Positions 55,676 through 64,000 of a stretch of 64,000 bases of DNA are shown in pieces (the stretch's first letter is position 1; each line of letters starts with the position of its first letter). Made by a program: the position numbers and the translations under genes. Under the pieces are notes generated by a model. It was not told the origin of the DNA and did not search any database. It saw only the letters and a list, made by a program, of their open reading frames with translations. Location of the stretch: NCBI RefSeq assembly GCF_001884105.1, contig NZ_MACI01000021.1, forward strand, positions 1 through 64,000, written 5' to 3'. Source of the DNA: Bacillus luti (GTDB taxonomy: Bacteria > Bacillota > Bacilli > Bacillales > Bacillaceae_G).

Positions 55676-56637
55676 AATTTGAGAAACCAGTTGTTGAGCT
55701 AAGAAATAAGATTCGTGAACTGAAAGACTATACGAAAAACAGCCAGATGGACTTCAGTGAGGAGATTCGTATTTTGGAAGACAAGCTAGAAAATTTAGAG
55801 GAAGATATATACGGCAATATGAAAGTATGGGACCGTGTTCAAATTGCTCGTCATGCAGAACGACCGACAACGCTCGATTATATTGAGCACTTATTTACTG
55901 ATTTTTTCGAATGTCATGGAGATCGTCTATTTGGCGATGATGCAGCGATTGTCGGCGGCATTGCGAAATATAAAGGGATGCCTGTAACTGTAATTGGGCA
56001 TCAACGCGGAAAAGATACGAAAGAAAATATTCGCCGTAATTTTGGGATGCCTCATCCAGAAGGGTATCGAAAAGCATTACGTTTAATGAAGCAGGCGGAA
56101 AAGTTTAATCGTCCAATTATTTGTTTTATTGATACGAAAGGAGCTTATCCTGGTAAAGCTGCTGAAGAACGTGGTCAAAGTGAAGCTATCGCCCGCAACT
56201 TATTTGAAATGGCAGGCTTAACGGTACCTGTTATTTGTATCGTTATCGGCGAAGGTGGTAGTGGTGGCGCGCTAGGTCTTGGAGTAGGGGATTACATTCA
56301 TATGCTAGAAAATTCCACTTATTCTGTTATTACACCAGAGGGTGCAGCGGCAATTCTTTGGAAAGATGCAGGAAAAGCAAAGGAAGCTGCAGAGGCGATG
56401 AGAATTACAGCAGCAGATTTGAAAGAATTAGGTGTAATTGACGAAATTATTCCAGAGGCAAAAGGTGGAGCGCACCGTAATATTTTAAAACAGTCAGAAA
56501 ATATCGACTTAATGATTAGAAAAACTTTTGAACAATTAAACGGAATTTCGAAAGATGAATTAATCGAAAAACGTTATGAAAAATATATGAAAATTGGGCA
56601 AGTTTCGTTTTCAAACGCTTCCATTTGGATAAAATAA
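55663..56637 (+). CDS. accA: acetyl-CoA carboxylase carboxyltransferase alpha subunit
   Basis: 324 residues of the carboxyltransferase alpha family, partner of AccD. An N-terminal helical arm ([19 protein letters not shown]) leads into the crotonase fold with [35 protein letters not shown] and [13 protein letters not shown]. Starts inside accD with AAGGAGGGGAAA upstream. Its terminator separates it from pfkA. Confidence 0.97.
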   Translation: MAELEFEKPVVELRNKIRELKDYTKNSQMDFSEEIRILEDKLENLEEDIYGNMKVWDRVQIARHAERPTTLDYIEHLFTDFFECHGDRLFGDDAAIVGGIAKYKGMPVTVIGHQRGKDTKENIRRNFGMPHPEGYRKALRLMKQAEKFNRPIICFIDTKGAYPGKAAEERGQSEAIARNLFEMAGLTVPVICIVIGEGGSGGALGLGVGDYIHMLENSTYSVITPEGAAAILWKDAGKAKEAAEAMRITAADLKELGVIDEIIPEAKGGAHRNILKQSENIDLMIRKTFEQLNGISKDELIEKRYEKYMKIGQVSFSNASIWIK

Positions 56638-56640
56638 GAA

Positions 56641-56677
56641 AAGCGTGCGTTCCACTTCGCGAATGCACGTTTTTATT
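56641..56677 (+). terminator. accDA terminator
   Basis: CGTGCGTTC pairs with GAATGCACG (one mismatch) and is followed by TTTTTATT. Confidence 0.8.
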
Positions 56678-56759
56678 ATGAAAAGACACATCTTCTCCAT
56701 TGTAATTTTATATTTTTTCGTGTTATTTTATTATAAGGCAAATAATCTTTATGAGGTGA

Positions 56760-57725
<966 letters not shown>

Positions 57726-57778
57726 TTGGCTTAATGTCAGATATTTGGGAACGGTTTCATAAATTTCGGAGGTGCAAT

Positions 57779-59536
57779 ATGCGTAAAACTAAAATTGTAT
57801 GTACTATAGGTCCTGCTAGTGAAAGTATTGAGAAATTAGAACAATTAATGGAAGCTGGTATGAACGTTGCTCGTTTAAACTTCTCTCACGGTAGCCATGA
57901 AGAACACGGCGCTCGTATTAAAAACATTCGTGAAGCGTCAAAGAAAACTGGTAAAACAGTTGGTATCTTACTTGATACAAAAGGTCCGGAAATCCGTACT
58001 CACGACTTCGTAGACGGACAAGCTGAGCTTGTAACAGGTGCAGAAGTAGTTCTTTCTACTGAGCAAGTATTAGGTACTGCTGAGAAGTTCTCTGTATCTT
58101 ATGCTGGTCTTTATGACGATGTAGATCCAGGTTCTCGTATTCTAATCGATGACGGTCTTATCGAACTAGAAGTAATCGAAAAAGCTGACGGAAACATCCG
58201 TACAAAAGTTCTTAACAGTGGAACTGTAAAAAATAAAAAAGGTGTTAACGTACCAAACGTAAGCATTAAGCTTCCTGGTATTACTGAAAAAGACGTAAAA
58301 GATATCATTTTCGGTATCGAGCAAAAAGTTGATTTCATCGCAGCTTCATTCGTTCGTAAAGCATCTGACGTATTAGAAATCCGTGAATTATTAGAAGAGC
58401 ATAACGCTCAATACATCCAAATCGTACCAAAAATCGAAAACCAAGAAGGTATCGACAACATCGATTCAATCTTAGAAGTTTCTGACGGTTTAATGGTAGC
58501 TCGTGGTGACATGGGTGTAGAAATTCCACCAGAAGAAGTACCGTTAGTACAAAAACGTCTAATCAAAAAATGTAACGTGTTAGGTAAACCAGTTATTACT
58601 GCAACACAAATGTTAGATTCTATGCAACGTAACCCACGTCCAACTCGTGCGGAAGCAAGTGACGTAGCTAACGCAATCTTTGATGGTACAGATGCAATCA
58701 TGCTTTCAGGTGAAACAGCTGCTGGACAATACCCAGTAGAAGCAGTAACAATGATGGCTAACATTGCAGTGCGTGTTGAAAAATCATTACAATATGAAGA
58801 TATGTTCAAAAAACGTATTAAAGAGTTCACTCCAACAATTACAGATGCAATTAGCCAATCTGTTGCACATACAGCGCTTGCTCTTGATGTAGCTGCAATC
58901 GTAGCTCCAACAGAAAGTGGATATACTGCGAAAATGATCTCTAAATACCGTCCGAAATCTCCAATCGTAGCTGTAACATCTGACGAGCAAGTAGGACGTC
59001 GTCTTGCACTTGTTTGGGGTGTACAAGCATTTATGGCTGAGAAGCGTGCAGCTTCTACTGACGAAATGTTAGATACAGCAATTCAAACAGGTATGGACGC
59101 AGGTCTAATCGGACTTGGAGACACTGTGGTAATCACTGCTGGCGTTCCGGTTGCTGAAACTGGTACAACAAACTTAATGAAAATCCACGTTGTTGGTGAA
59201 GAAGTTGCTAAAGGACAAGGAATCGGTCGTAAAGCTGCAAAAGGTAAAGTAGTTGTAGCGAAAACAGCTGCTGAAGCTGTAGCGAACGTAAACAAAGGTG
59301 ATATCCTTGTTACAACAAGCACAGATAAAGATATGATCCCTGCAATCGAAAAAGCTGCAGCTTTAGTTGTAGAAGAAGGCGGTCTAACAAGCCACGCGGC
59401 TGTTGTAGGCGTATCAATCGGTATTCCTGTTATCGTTGGTGTAAACGGCGTAACAGCAACTTTAAAAAATGGCCAAGAAGTAACAGTTGATGCAGCACGC
59501 GGAATTGTTTATAATGGACATGCGGAAGTGCTATAA
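57779..59536 (+). CDS. pyk: pyruvate kinase with C-terminal PEP-utiliser domain
   Basis: 585 residues. The core (1-475) carries [47 protein letters not shown] and [20 protein letters not shown]. An extra C-terminal domain (about 480-585) has [20 protein letters not shown], the swivelling phosphohistidine-type motif found only in Bacillus-type pyruvate kinases. It converts PEP and ADP to pyruvate and ATP. The ATG at 57779 with CGGAGGTGC is the true start. It forms an operon with pfkA. Confidence 0.97.
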   Translation: MRKTKIVCTIGPASESIEKLEQLMEAGMNVARLNFSHGSHEEHGARIKNIREASKKTGKTVGILLDTKGPEIRTHDFVDGQAELVTGAEVVLSTEQVLGTAEKFSVSYAGLYDDVDPGSRILIDDGLIELEVIEKADGNIRTKVLNSGTVKNKKGVNVPNVSIKLPGITEKDVKDIIFGIEQKVDFIAASFVRKASDVLEIRELLEEHNAQYIQIVPKIENQEGIDNIDSILEVSDGLMVARGDMGVEIPPEEVPLVQKRLIKKCNVLGKPVITATQMLDSMQRNPRPTRAEASDVANAIFDGTDAIMLSGETAAGQYPVEAVTMMANIAVRVEKSLQYEDMFKKRIKEFTPTITDAISQSVAHTALALDVAAIVAPTESGYTAKMISKYRPKSPIVAVTSDEQVGRRLALVWGVQAFMAEKRAASTDEMLDTAIQTGMDAGLIGLGDTVVITAGVPVAETGTTNLMKIHVVGEEVAKGQGIGRKAAKGKVVVAKTAAEAVANVNKGDILVTTSTDKDMIPAIEKAAALVVEEGGLTSHAAVVGVSIGIPVIVGVNGVTATLKNGQEVTVDAARGIVYNGHAEVL

Positions 59537-59543
59537 GTAATAC

Positions 59544-59577
59544 GGAGAGAAGGATCGGAGTCCTTCTCTTTTTTTTA
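59544..59577 (+). terminator. pfkA-pyk terminator
   Basis: GAGAAGGA pairs with TCCTTCTC across TCGGAG, then eight T residues. Confidence 0.9.
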
Positions 59578-59731
59578 CACAAAAATGGAGTGTAAATAGC
59601 TTGAGACGCCTGAAAATGCGTAGGGAAACCGTTTGTTATGAGGGTTAACGGGAAAGGTAGTTTCGTTTCTGAAAGGCTTGTATCGGCGTTGTGAAGGCGT
59701 TAAAAACGAAGTGTAAAAGAGGTGTGGAACT

Positions 59732-60121
59732 ATGAAATGGTTGTTATTCTTGTTGATTTTAATACCGGCGATTGAGATTACGGTATTAATTGGATCGAGT
59801 CATATAATAGGCCTATGGTCTACGTTCGCTATGATTGTATTTACTGGTGTTGTAGGTGTATATTTAGCGAAAAGACAAGGATTTAAAGTGCTTAGAGAGA
59901 TTCAATCTAAGTTGAATAGAGGAGAAATGCCAGGTGCGGCGGTACTAGATGGTATTTTTGTGTTTGTAGGAGGGATTCTTTTAGTGCTTCCTGGCTATGT
60001 AACGGATGTAATGGGGTTTATTTTTGTTATCCCTATTACGAGGGCTTTGTTGAAACCGCTTGTTATGAAATGGATGGAATGGAAGTTTAGAAAGAACTCT
60101 ACTATTATTGTTCAGAAATAG
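59732..60121 (+). CDS. fxsA: FxsA-family membrane protein
   Basis: 129 residues with four hydrophobic helices. LLFLLILIPAIEITVLIGSS, GAAVLDGIFVFVGGILLVLPGYVTD (here split) and FVIPITRALLKPL are the family core. E. coli FxsA counters phage T7 exclusion by the F plasmid; the role in Bacillus (YtzA) is unknown. AAAAGAGGTG precedes the ATG. Followed by a perfect terminator. Confidence 0.9.
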   Translation: MKWLLFLLILIPAIEITVLIGSSHIIGLWSTFAMIVFTGVVGVYLAKRQGFKVLREIQSKLNRGEMPGAAVLDGIFVFVGGILLVLPGYVTDVMGFIFVIPITRALLKPLVMKWMEWKFRKNSTIIVQK

Positions 60122-60158
60122 TGCTTAGATTATATCAATCTAAGCACTATTTTTTTTG
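60118..60158 (+). terminator. fxsA terminator
   Basis: AATAGTGCTTAGATT pairs perfectly with AATCTAAGCACTATT around ATATC, then seven T residues. Confidence 0.95.
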
Positions 60159-60602
60159 TTCAGCCAGAGGGTGAGTGATAGGGATGGGGGAAACTGTGGA
60201 TGGAAGCTTTAATTTAGTATATTTGTTGTGTATTTTTGTTTGGATTCGATTATACATATGATTTTAGCTGTTATTAGTTTTCGTATATAAAGGGTCGATC
60301 GGTACGAAGTTGTTAAACAAGGATGGGAAAATTGTTAATGGAAGGCCTCTTTCATACATTTTTGTATATTTATTCATTTACATAAAAAGTAATAAATGTA
60401 AGTAATAATTATGAAATAAATAGAATAAAAATGTATTTTGGGTTGAAAAATGCGTTTTTTTATGCAAAAAATAAGAGAATTATCCTTTTCTAGGGGCAAT
60501 TCTCTTTCTACATGTAGTTTGTATGAAAAATAAGTACAAGGAATAAACAGTGGGAATTTCCCACTGTTTATAGCCTGATTTTTTTGTATGAATTAGAAAT
60601 TA
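60159..60602. other. 444-base intergenic region with two hairpins
   Basis: No protein gene seen. AGAGAATT / AATTCTCT (about 60475-60508) followed on the minus strand by TTATTTTTTG is a probable ytvI terminator. ATAAACAGTGGGAA / TTCCCACTGTTTAT (about 60543-60571) is a near-perfect palindrome followed on the plus strand by a T-run (TTTTTTTG at 60579), as at the end of a small RNA. The region between 60180 and 60470 is AT-rich with no clear signals. Confidence 0.5.
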
Positions 60603-61721
60603 TTATTTTGAAGGTGAACCTTTAATATATTTCCACAAGTCATGGAATACATGGGCTTTGTGTAATGTATTAAGTAGTACTAATGTGACTGGACCGATGA
60701 TTAATCCTAAGAAACCAAAGAGCTTAAAGCCAACGAATAGAGCGATCAGTGTCGCTAATGGATCGAGGCCGATATTAGAGGAAAGTACTTTAGGCTCCAT
60801 AATTTGTCTTTGGACAATCACGACGATGTATAAAATGAGAAGACCAATGGCGAATGCTGTGTCGCCAGTGAAAAATACGTATATAACCCAAGGAACGAAG
60901 ACGGCTCCTGTTCCTAAATATGGGAGTAAATCTACAACACCTGTAATAATCGCGATAGTAATCGCGTATGGCACGCGTAAGATTAAAAGACCGATTAGTA
61001 CAATAACAGTAGTCATAGATACGAGTGTAAGTTGCGCTTTAACAAAACCGAACAACGCTTTTCTTAAGTCGACAAAAATCGTTTTTCCGTAGCCATGAAC
61101 ACGATTTGGTAGCAATTTTCTTGCTTTCTGAGCAAGGCGATGCCAATCGTAACTAATGAAGAAAGTAGCTAATAAAACGAATACAAGGACAGTTAAAGTC
61201 GTTGGTAGTGCACTAATGAAATTTGTTAATCCGCTTATAATGGCGGTTAAGAGTTCCTTCATTTGTGTTGTTGCTTCGGTTCCTAAGTTTTGAATGTTTT
61301 GCGTAATCGTATAGCGCTGTGGTTCTCCGAGATGATTGAATTTAGAGATTAAATCATCGTAGAGAGGCATAATATGATTAAGTGCAAATTGCTGAGCGAA
61401 TGTAACAATGTCAGGAAACTTTACTGTAACAATTTGTAGTAAGTATGTTGTGGCGGATATTGCTTCCGTTACAAGGTATGTAACAAGTCCGACGATAGCT
61501 CCGAATACGAGAATTAAGCTAACGAGTACTGCCAGTGCGCGAGGGAATTGTAGTTTTTGATTAAGAAAATTGACGACAGGATTAATCAAATAAGCAAATG
61601 CAAAAGCGATAATAAAAGGATAGATAAGCCCTGACGTGTATAGCAATACATAGAACCCAACTACCGTTGCTACAATGACAAATATGAGTCGCAATATCAT
61701 ATATAGTAAGTTTCGGTTCAA
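60603..61721 (-). CDS. ytvI: sporulation integral membrane protein YtvI (AI-2E transporter family)
   Basis: 372 residues with seven or eight membrane helices of the AI-2E/UPF0118 family. LIYPFIIAFAFAYLINPVVN and VDLLPYLGTGAVFVPWVIYV are family motifs. In B. subtilis ytvI is sigma-E-dependent; transport substrate unknown. TTG start preceded by GGGAGG. A truncated bcr1 copy lies about 36 bases upstream of its start, in sense orientation. Confidence 0.88.
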   Translation of the reverse strand: MNRNLLYMILRLIFVIVATVVGFYVLLYTSGLIYPFIIAFAFAYLINPVVNFLNQKLQFPRALAVLVSLILVFGAIVGLVTYLVTEAISATTYLLQIVTVKFPDIVTFAQQFALNHIMPLYDDLISKFNHLGEPQRYTITQNIQNLGTEATTQMKELLTAIISGLTNFISALPTTLTVLVFVLLATFFISYDWHRLAQKARKLLPNRVHGYGKTIFVDLRKALFGFVKAQLTLVSMTTVIVLIGLLILRVPYAITIAIITGVVDLLPYLGTGAVFVPWVIYVFFTGDTAFAIGLLILYIVVIVQRQIMEPKVLSSNIGLDPLATLIALFVGFKLFGFLGLIIGPVTLVLLNTLHKAHVFHDLWKYIKGSPSK

Positions 61722-61756
61722 AGATGTATACCTCCCATTCCAATTTGGATTATCCT

Positions 61757-61808
61757 AATTCGTTCAACTTATAACGAGTGTGATGCACTGATTAAAGTTT
61801 CACTTTAT
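61757..61808 (-). repeat. bcr1-type repeat, copy D (truncated)
   Basis: On the minus strand it reads ATAAAGTGAAACTTTAATCAGTG, diverged bases, then AGTTGAACGAATTAGG, matching only the left third of copy A. The rest is lost, so it looks like an old decayed copy. Sense orientation relative to ytvI. Confidence 0.55.
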
Positions 61809-62141
61809 GTTATAGTGGAATGATGGATTTAGCCTGCTTTTTCAGTGCATGAACGACTGTGAAAGCTTGTTGACGATGCTTCTACTATATGGTAAAAACT
61901 TCATTTTCTCTTCTTTTTATTTTACCTGTTTCTTATTAGAAAAGAAAGGAGAGACGACCGTTTTCAAAAATGTATACATGCTGTAATTTTTTTGATGAAA
62001 GTCTCGTTTTTCAATTTTAAAATGCAAAAAAAATTGAATGTGTTATCGATAAATAGGCATCCGTATATCATGTATAACGATAGGTTTAAAGGTATTTTTG
62101 TTTGGAAACGAGTTCATTATTTTCAGAAAGGAAGTGTAATC
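61809..62141. other. 333-base intergenic region between ytvI and ytwI
   Basis: AT-rich divergent region expected to carry the ytvI and ytwI promoters. On the minus strand CCATATAGTA (around 61889-61898) resembles a sigma-E -10 box (CATACANT), but I find no good -35 partner. No other feature supported. The frame upstream of ytwI stays open here but is not protein-like. Confidence 0.4.
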
Positions 62142-62603
62142 ATGATTAGTCAGTCGACGTTATTTTTATTCATACTACTTATCATAGGACTTATTGCGAA
62201 AAATCAATCGCTTACTGTAGCAATTGGTGTGCTGTTTTTATTGAAGTTTACGTTTTTAGGAGATAAAGTCTTTCCTTATTTACAAACGAAAGGGATTAAC
62301 CTCGGTGTAACAGTCATTACAATCGCGGTACTCGTACCGATTGCGACGGGAGAAATTGGTTTTAAACAACTTGGAGAAGCGGCGAAATCGTATTATGCGT
62401 GGATTGCTTTAGCTTCAGGGGTAGCGGTTGCTTTGTTGGCAAAAGGTGGCGTGCAATTATTGACGACGGATCCTCATATTACAACTGCGCTTGTTTTTGG
62501 GACAATTATAGCGGTAGCCTTATTTAATGGGGTTGCTGTAGGTCCGTTAATTGGGGCTGGAATTGCCTATGCGGTTATGAGTATTATACAGATGTTTAAA
62601 TAA
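62142..62603 (+). CDS. ytwI: YtwI, DUF441 membrane protein
   Basis: 153 residues with four or five membrane helices. IGLIAKNQSLTVAIGVLFLL, GINLGVTVITIAVLVPIATG and AVGPLIGAGIAYAVMSI are DUF441 signatures. Function unknown. The ATG at 62142 follows AAAGGAAGTG; the open frame runs further upstream without a ribosome site. Placed between ytvI and citZ as in B. subtilis. Confidence 0.88.
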   Translation: MISQSTLFLFILLIIGLIAKNQSLTVAIGVLFLLKFTFLGDKVFPYLQTKGINLGVTVITIAVLVPIATGEIGFKQLGEAAKSYYAWIALASGVAVALLAKGGVQLLTTDPHITTALVFGTIIAVALFNGVAVGPLIGAGIAYAVMSIIQMFK

Positions 62604-62726
62604 GGAATTTTATAGTAATATAAAAATTTTGAATTCTTTCTGTTCACAAAAGTCAGATAATTGTTTATAATAGGATTAGAAACTTTGAAAAGTTACATAA
62701 CAGCAGAGACTTTACACCAGATAAAA

Positions 62727-62778
62727 TAAAAACAACATAAAACAATTTTATAATGATATTGTTTTATGTTGTTTTTAT
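62727..62778 (+). terminator. ytwI terminator
   Basis: AAAACAACATAAAACAA pairs perfectly with its inverse (17 bases) around a 15-base AT loop, followed by TTTATC. Confidence 0.9.
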
Positions 62779-63023
62779 CATAAAACTCTTCGGAATTTAT
62801 TTTCCTCACTAACTTGTTGTTTTGAGCGTGAGGATTCGGGGAGACATTCACGCTCATGCTTTCCATGTAGGTAATGGACATTAAGAGGGGAACATCGCAA
62901 AAAATTTGCATGATCGTGCATTTTGCTTGCCTAAAGAGTGAACGGGCGTTCATAATTTATAAGGGGAGCAAATAGATATAAGGAGCAAGGTTGGGAGAAT
63001 TTTCAGGAAAAGGAGAGAATGTC
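62779..63023 (+). promoter_or_regulatory. citZ upstream region with palindromic operator candidates
   Basis: Three symmetric sites occur: GAGCGTGA...TCACGCTC (about 62824-62857), TGCATGATCGTGCA (about 62907-62920, one pair mismatched) and TGAACGGGCGTTCA (62939-62952, perfect 6-bp arms). The last has partial similarity to a CcpA cre site and to TetR-type operators. B. subtilis citZ is controlled by CcpA and CcpC. The ribosome site AAAGGAGAG lies six bases before the ATG. Confidence 0.45.
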
Positions 63024-64000
63024 ATGACTGTTATTCGAGGCTTAGAAGGGGTAGTAGCAACAACATCATCTGTGAGCTCTATTATTGATGATACATTAAC
63101 TTATGTTGGGTATAATATTGATGATTTAGCTGAGAATGCTACATTTGAAGAAGTAGTGTACTTATTATGGCACCGCAAGCTTCCTAATGAAAAAGAACTA
63201 GCGGAATTTAAAGATACTGTATCTGAATACTATAAAGTTCCAGGTGAGATTTTAACATATTTGAAACAAGTAGATTTAAAAATTGCGCATCCGATGTCTG
63301 TTTTACGAACTGCAATTTCCATGCTATCATTATACGATGAGAGCGCTGAAATTATGGATGGAAAGTCTAATTATTTGAAAGCGGTTAAATTACAGGCTCA
63401 AGTGGGAACTTTAATTGCTGCTTATGCAAGAATCCGTAAAGGCTTAGACGTTGTTGAGCCGAGAAAAGATTTATCATTAGCTGCAAACTTCTTGTACATG
63501 TTAAATGACCGCGAGCCAAATGAAGTTGAAATTGAAGCTTTTGATAAGGCGCTTGTACTTCATGCGGATCATGAGTTAAACGCTTCTACATTTACTGCAC
63601 GTGTTTGCGTAGCTACACTTTCAGATGTATATTCTGGTATTACAGCAGCAATTGGTGCATTAAAAGGTCCTCTTCACGGTGGGGCAAATGAAAATGTAAT
63701 GAAGATGTTAACTGAAATTGGCGAAGAAGAAAATGTAGAATCATATATTCATAATGCTCTTCAAAATAAAGTGAAAATTATGGGATTTGGCCACCGTGTA
63801 TATGAGCATGGTGATCCACGCGCAAAACATTTACGTGAAATGTCTAAGAGATTATGCGTGCTTTTAGGAGAAGACAAATGGTATAATATGTCTATCAAAA
63901 TTGAAGACATTGTAACAAAAGAAAAAGGTCTTCCACCAAATGTTGATTTCTATTCAGCTTCTGTATACCATTGTTTAGGAATTGACCATGACTTATTTAC
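63024..64000 (+). CDS. citZ: citrate synthase, 3' end beyond the window
   Basis: At least 325 residues of a ~372-residue protein; the window ends inside it. It condenses oxaloacetate and acetyl-CoA to citrate. MTVIRGLEGVVATTSSVSSI is the opening; the catalytic residues appear in LVLHADHELNAST, GPLHGGANENV and GFGHRVYEHGDPRA. It is the small Gram-positive type II form. Begins the citZ-icd-mdh cluster in related Bacillus. Confidence 0.97.
   Translation, partial: MTVIRGLEGVVATTSSVSSIIDDTLTYVGYNIDDLAENATFEEVVYLLWHRKLPNEKELAEFKDTVSEYYKVPGEILTYLKQVDLKIAHPMSVLRTAISMLSLYDESAEIMDGKSNYLKAVKLQAQVGTLIAAYARIRKGLDVVEPRKDLSLAANFLYMLNDREPNEVEIEAFDKALVLHADHELNASTFTARVCVATLSDVYSGITAAIGALKGPLHGGANENVMKMLTEIGEEENVESYIHNALQNKVKIMGFGHRVYEHGDPRAKHLREMSKRLCVLLGEDKWYNMSIKIEDIVTKEKGLPPNVDFYSASVYHCLGIDHDLF

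Noticed and set aside
61992-62141. A longer ytwI with a 50-residue N-terminal extension.
   Set aside because: The extension is not protein-like, lacks a ribosome site, and DUF441 proteins start at the 62142 ATG.

Overview
The window is a stretch of low-GC Firmicute chromosome that I assign to the Bacillus cereus group (cereus/thuringiensis/anthracis type). Three things support this. Core-gene order matches the ytX region of Bacillus subtilis: rpsD, ytsP, refZ, ezrA-nifZ-thiI-sspA-mbcS, ytcJ, NAD kinase 2, ytfI-gerW-tpx-ytxK-ackA, argGH, ytkK/ald, ytkL-ytoI-ytpI-nrnA-ytrI/ytrH-dnaE-ytsJ-accDA-pfkA-pyk-fxsA-ytvI-ytwI-citZ. There are several sporulation genes (SASP, gerW, ytrH/ytrI, ytvI, refZ). 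Four copies of a ~150 bp repeat resemble the B. cereus group-specific bcr1 element, and the two full-length ones have a 5-bp ATAAA/TTTAT target duplication.

Layout. 1-3.4 kb is an accessory polymorphic-toxin locus: an LXG toxin with a PD-(D/E)XK-like nuclease tip, its immunity gene, and broken remnants of other toxin/immunity cassettes. 3.5-9.7 kb holds a GNAT enzyme, autoregulated rpsD, methionine gamma-lyase facing free-methionine-R-sulfoxide reductase, refZ, and a divergent LysR/EamA pair. 9.9-24 kb is conserved core: division regulator ezrA, the NifZ-ThiI tRNA thiolation pair, spore SASP, branched/medium-chain acyl-CoA synthetase, amidohydrolase YtcJ whose 3' end has been replaced by a bcr1 insertion, NAD kinase 2, spore proteins, thiol peroxidase and acetate kinase. 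24-29.5 kb is more variable: Nudix, DUF1796, an IS200/IS605-family element carrying only tnpB with a probable omegaRNA, EcsC, YitT, and an unusual array of five hairpins upstream of yitT. 29.6-33 kb carries small proteins and argGH with ARG boxes. 33-42 kb mixes core genes (usp, ytkK, ald) with many small, poorly known membrane, lipoprotein and acetyltransferase genes and a fragment of an anti-sigma gene. 42-64 kb is core again: peptidase, CBS regulator YtoI, oligoribonuclease NrnA, DnaE, and a carbon block (malic enzyme, GntR regulator, acetyl-CoA carboxylase, phosphofructokinase, pyruvate kinase, citrate synthase). The window ends inside citZ.

How genes work together. pfkA-pyk, ytsJ, accDA, ackA and citZ bracket the pyruvate/acetyl-CoA node: glycolysis and malate supply pyruvate, and acetyl-CoA is spent on fatty acids, acetate or the TCA cycle. 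A perfect GTGGTC-A-GACCAC operator lies between a candidate promoter and ytsJ, and the GntR gene follows 15 bp after ytsJ, so local regulation of malic enzyme by that protein is likely. NifZ supplies persulfide to ThiI for 4-thiouridine. MegL and the GAF reductase both handle methionine.

Most notable observations: the exact bcr1 insertion into ytcJ, the orientation of the other bcr1 copies in 5' leaders, the hairpin array at 28.8-29.2 kb, the zinc-finger-less TnpB element, the degenerate LXG cassette junction, the malic enzyme operator, and two short genes (32 and 53 residues). Functions are from reading sequence and family knowledge only; no searches were run.
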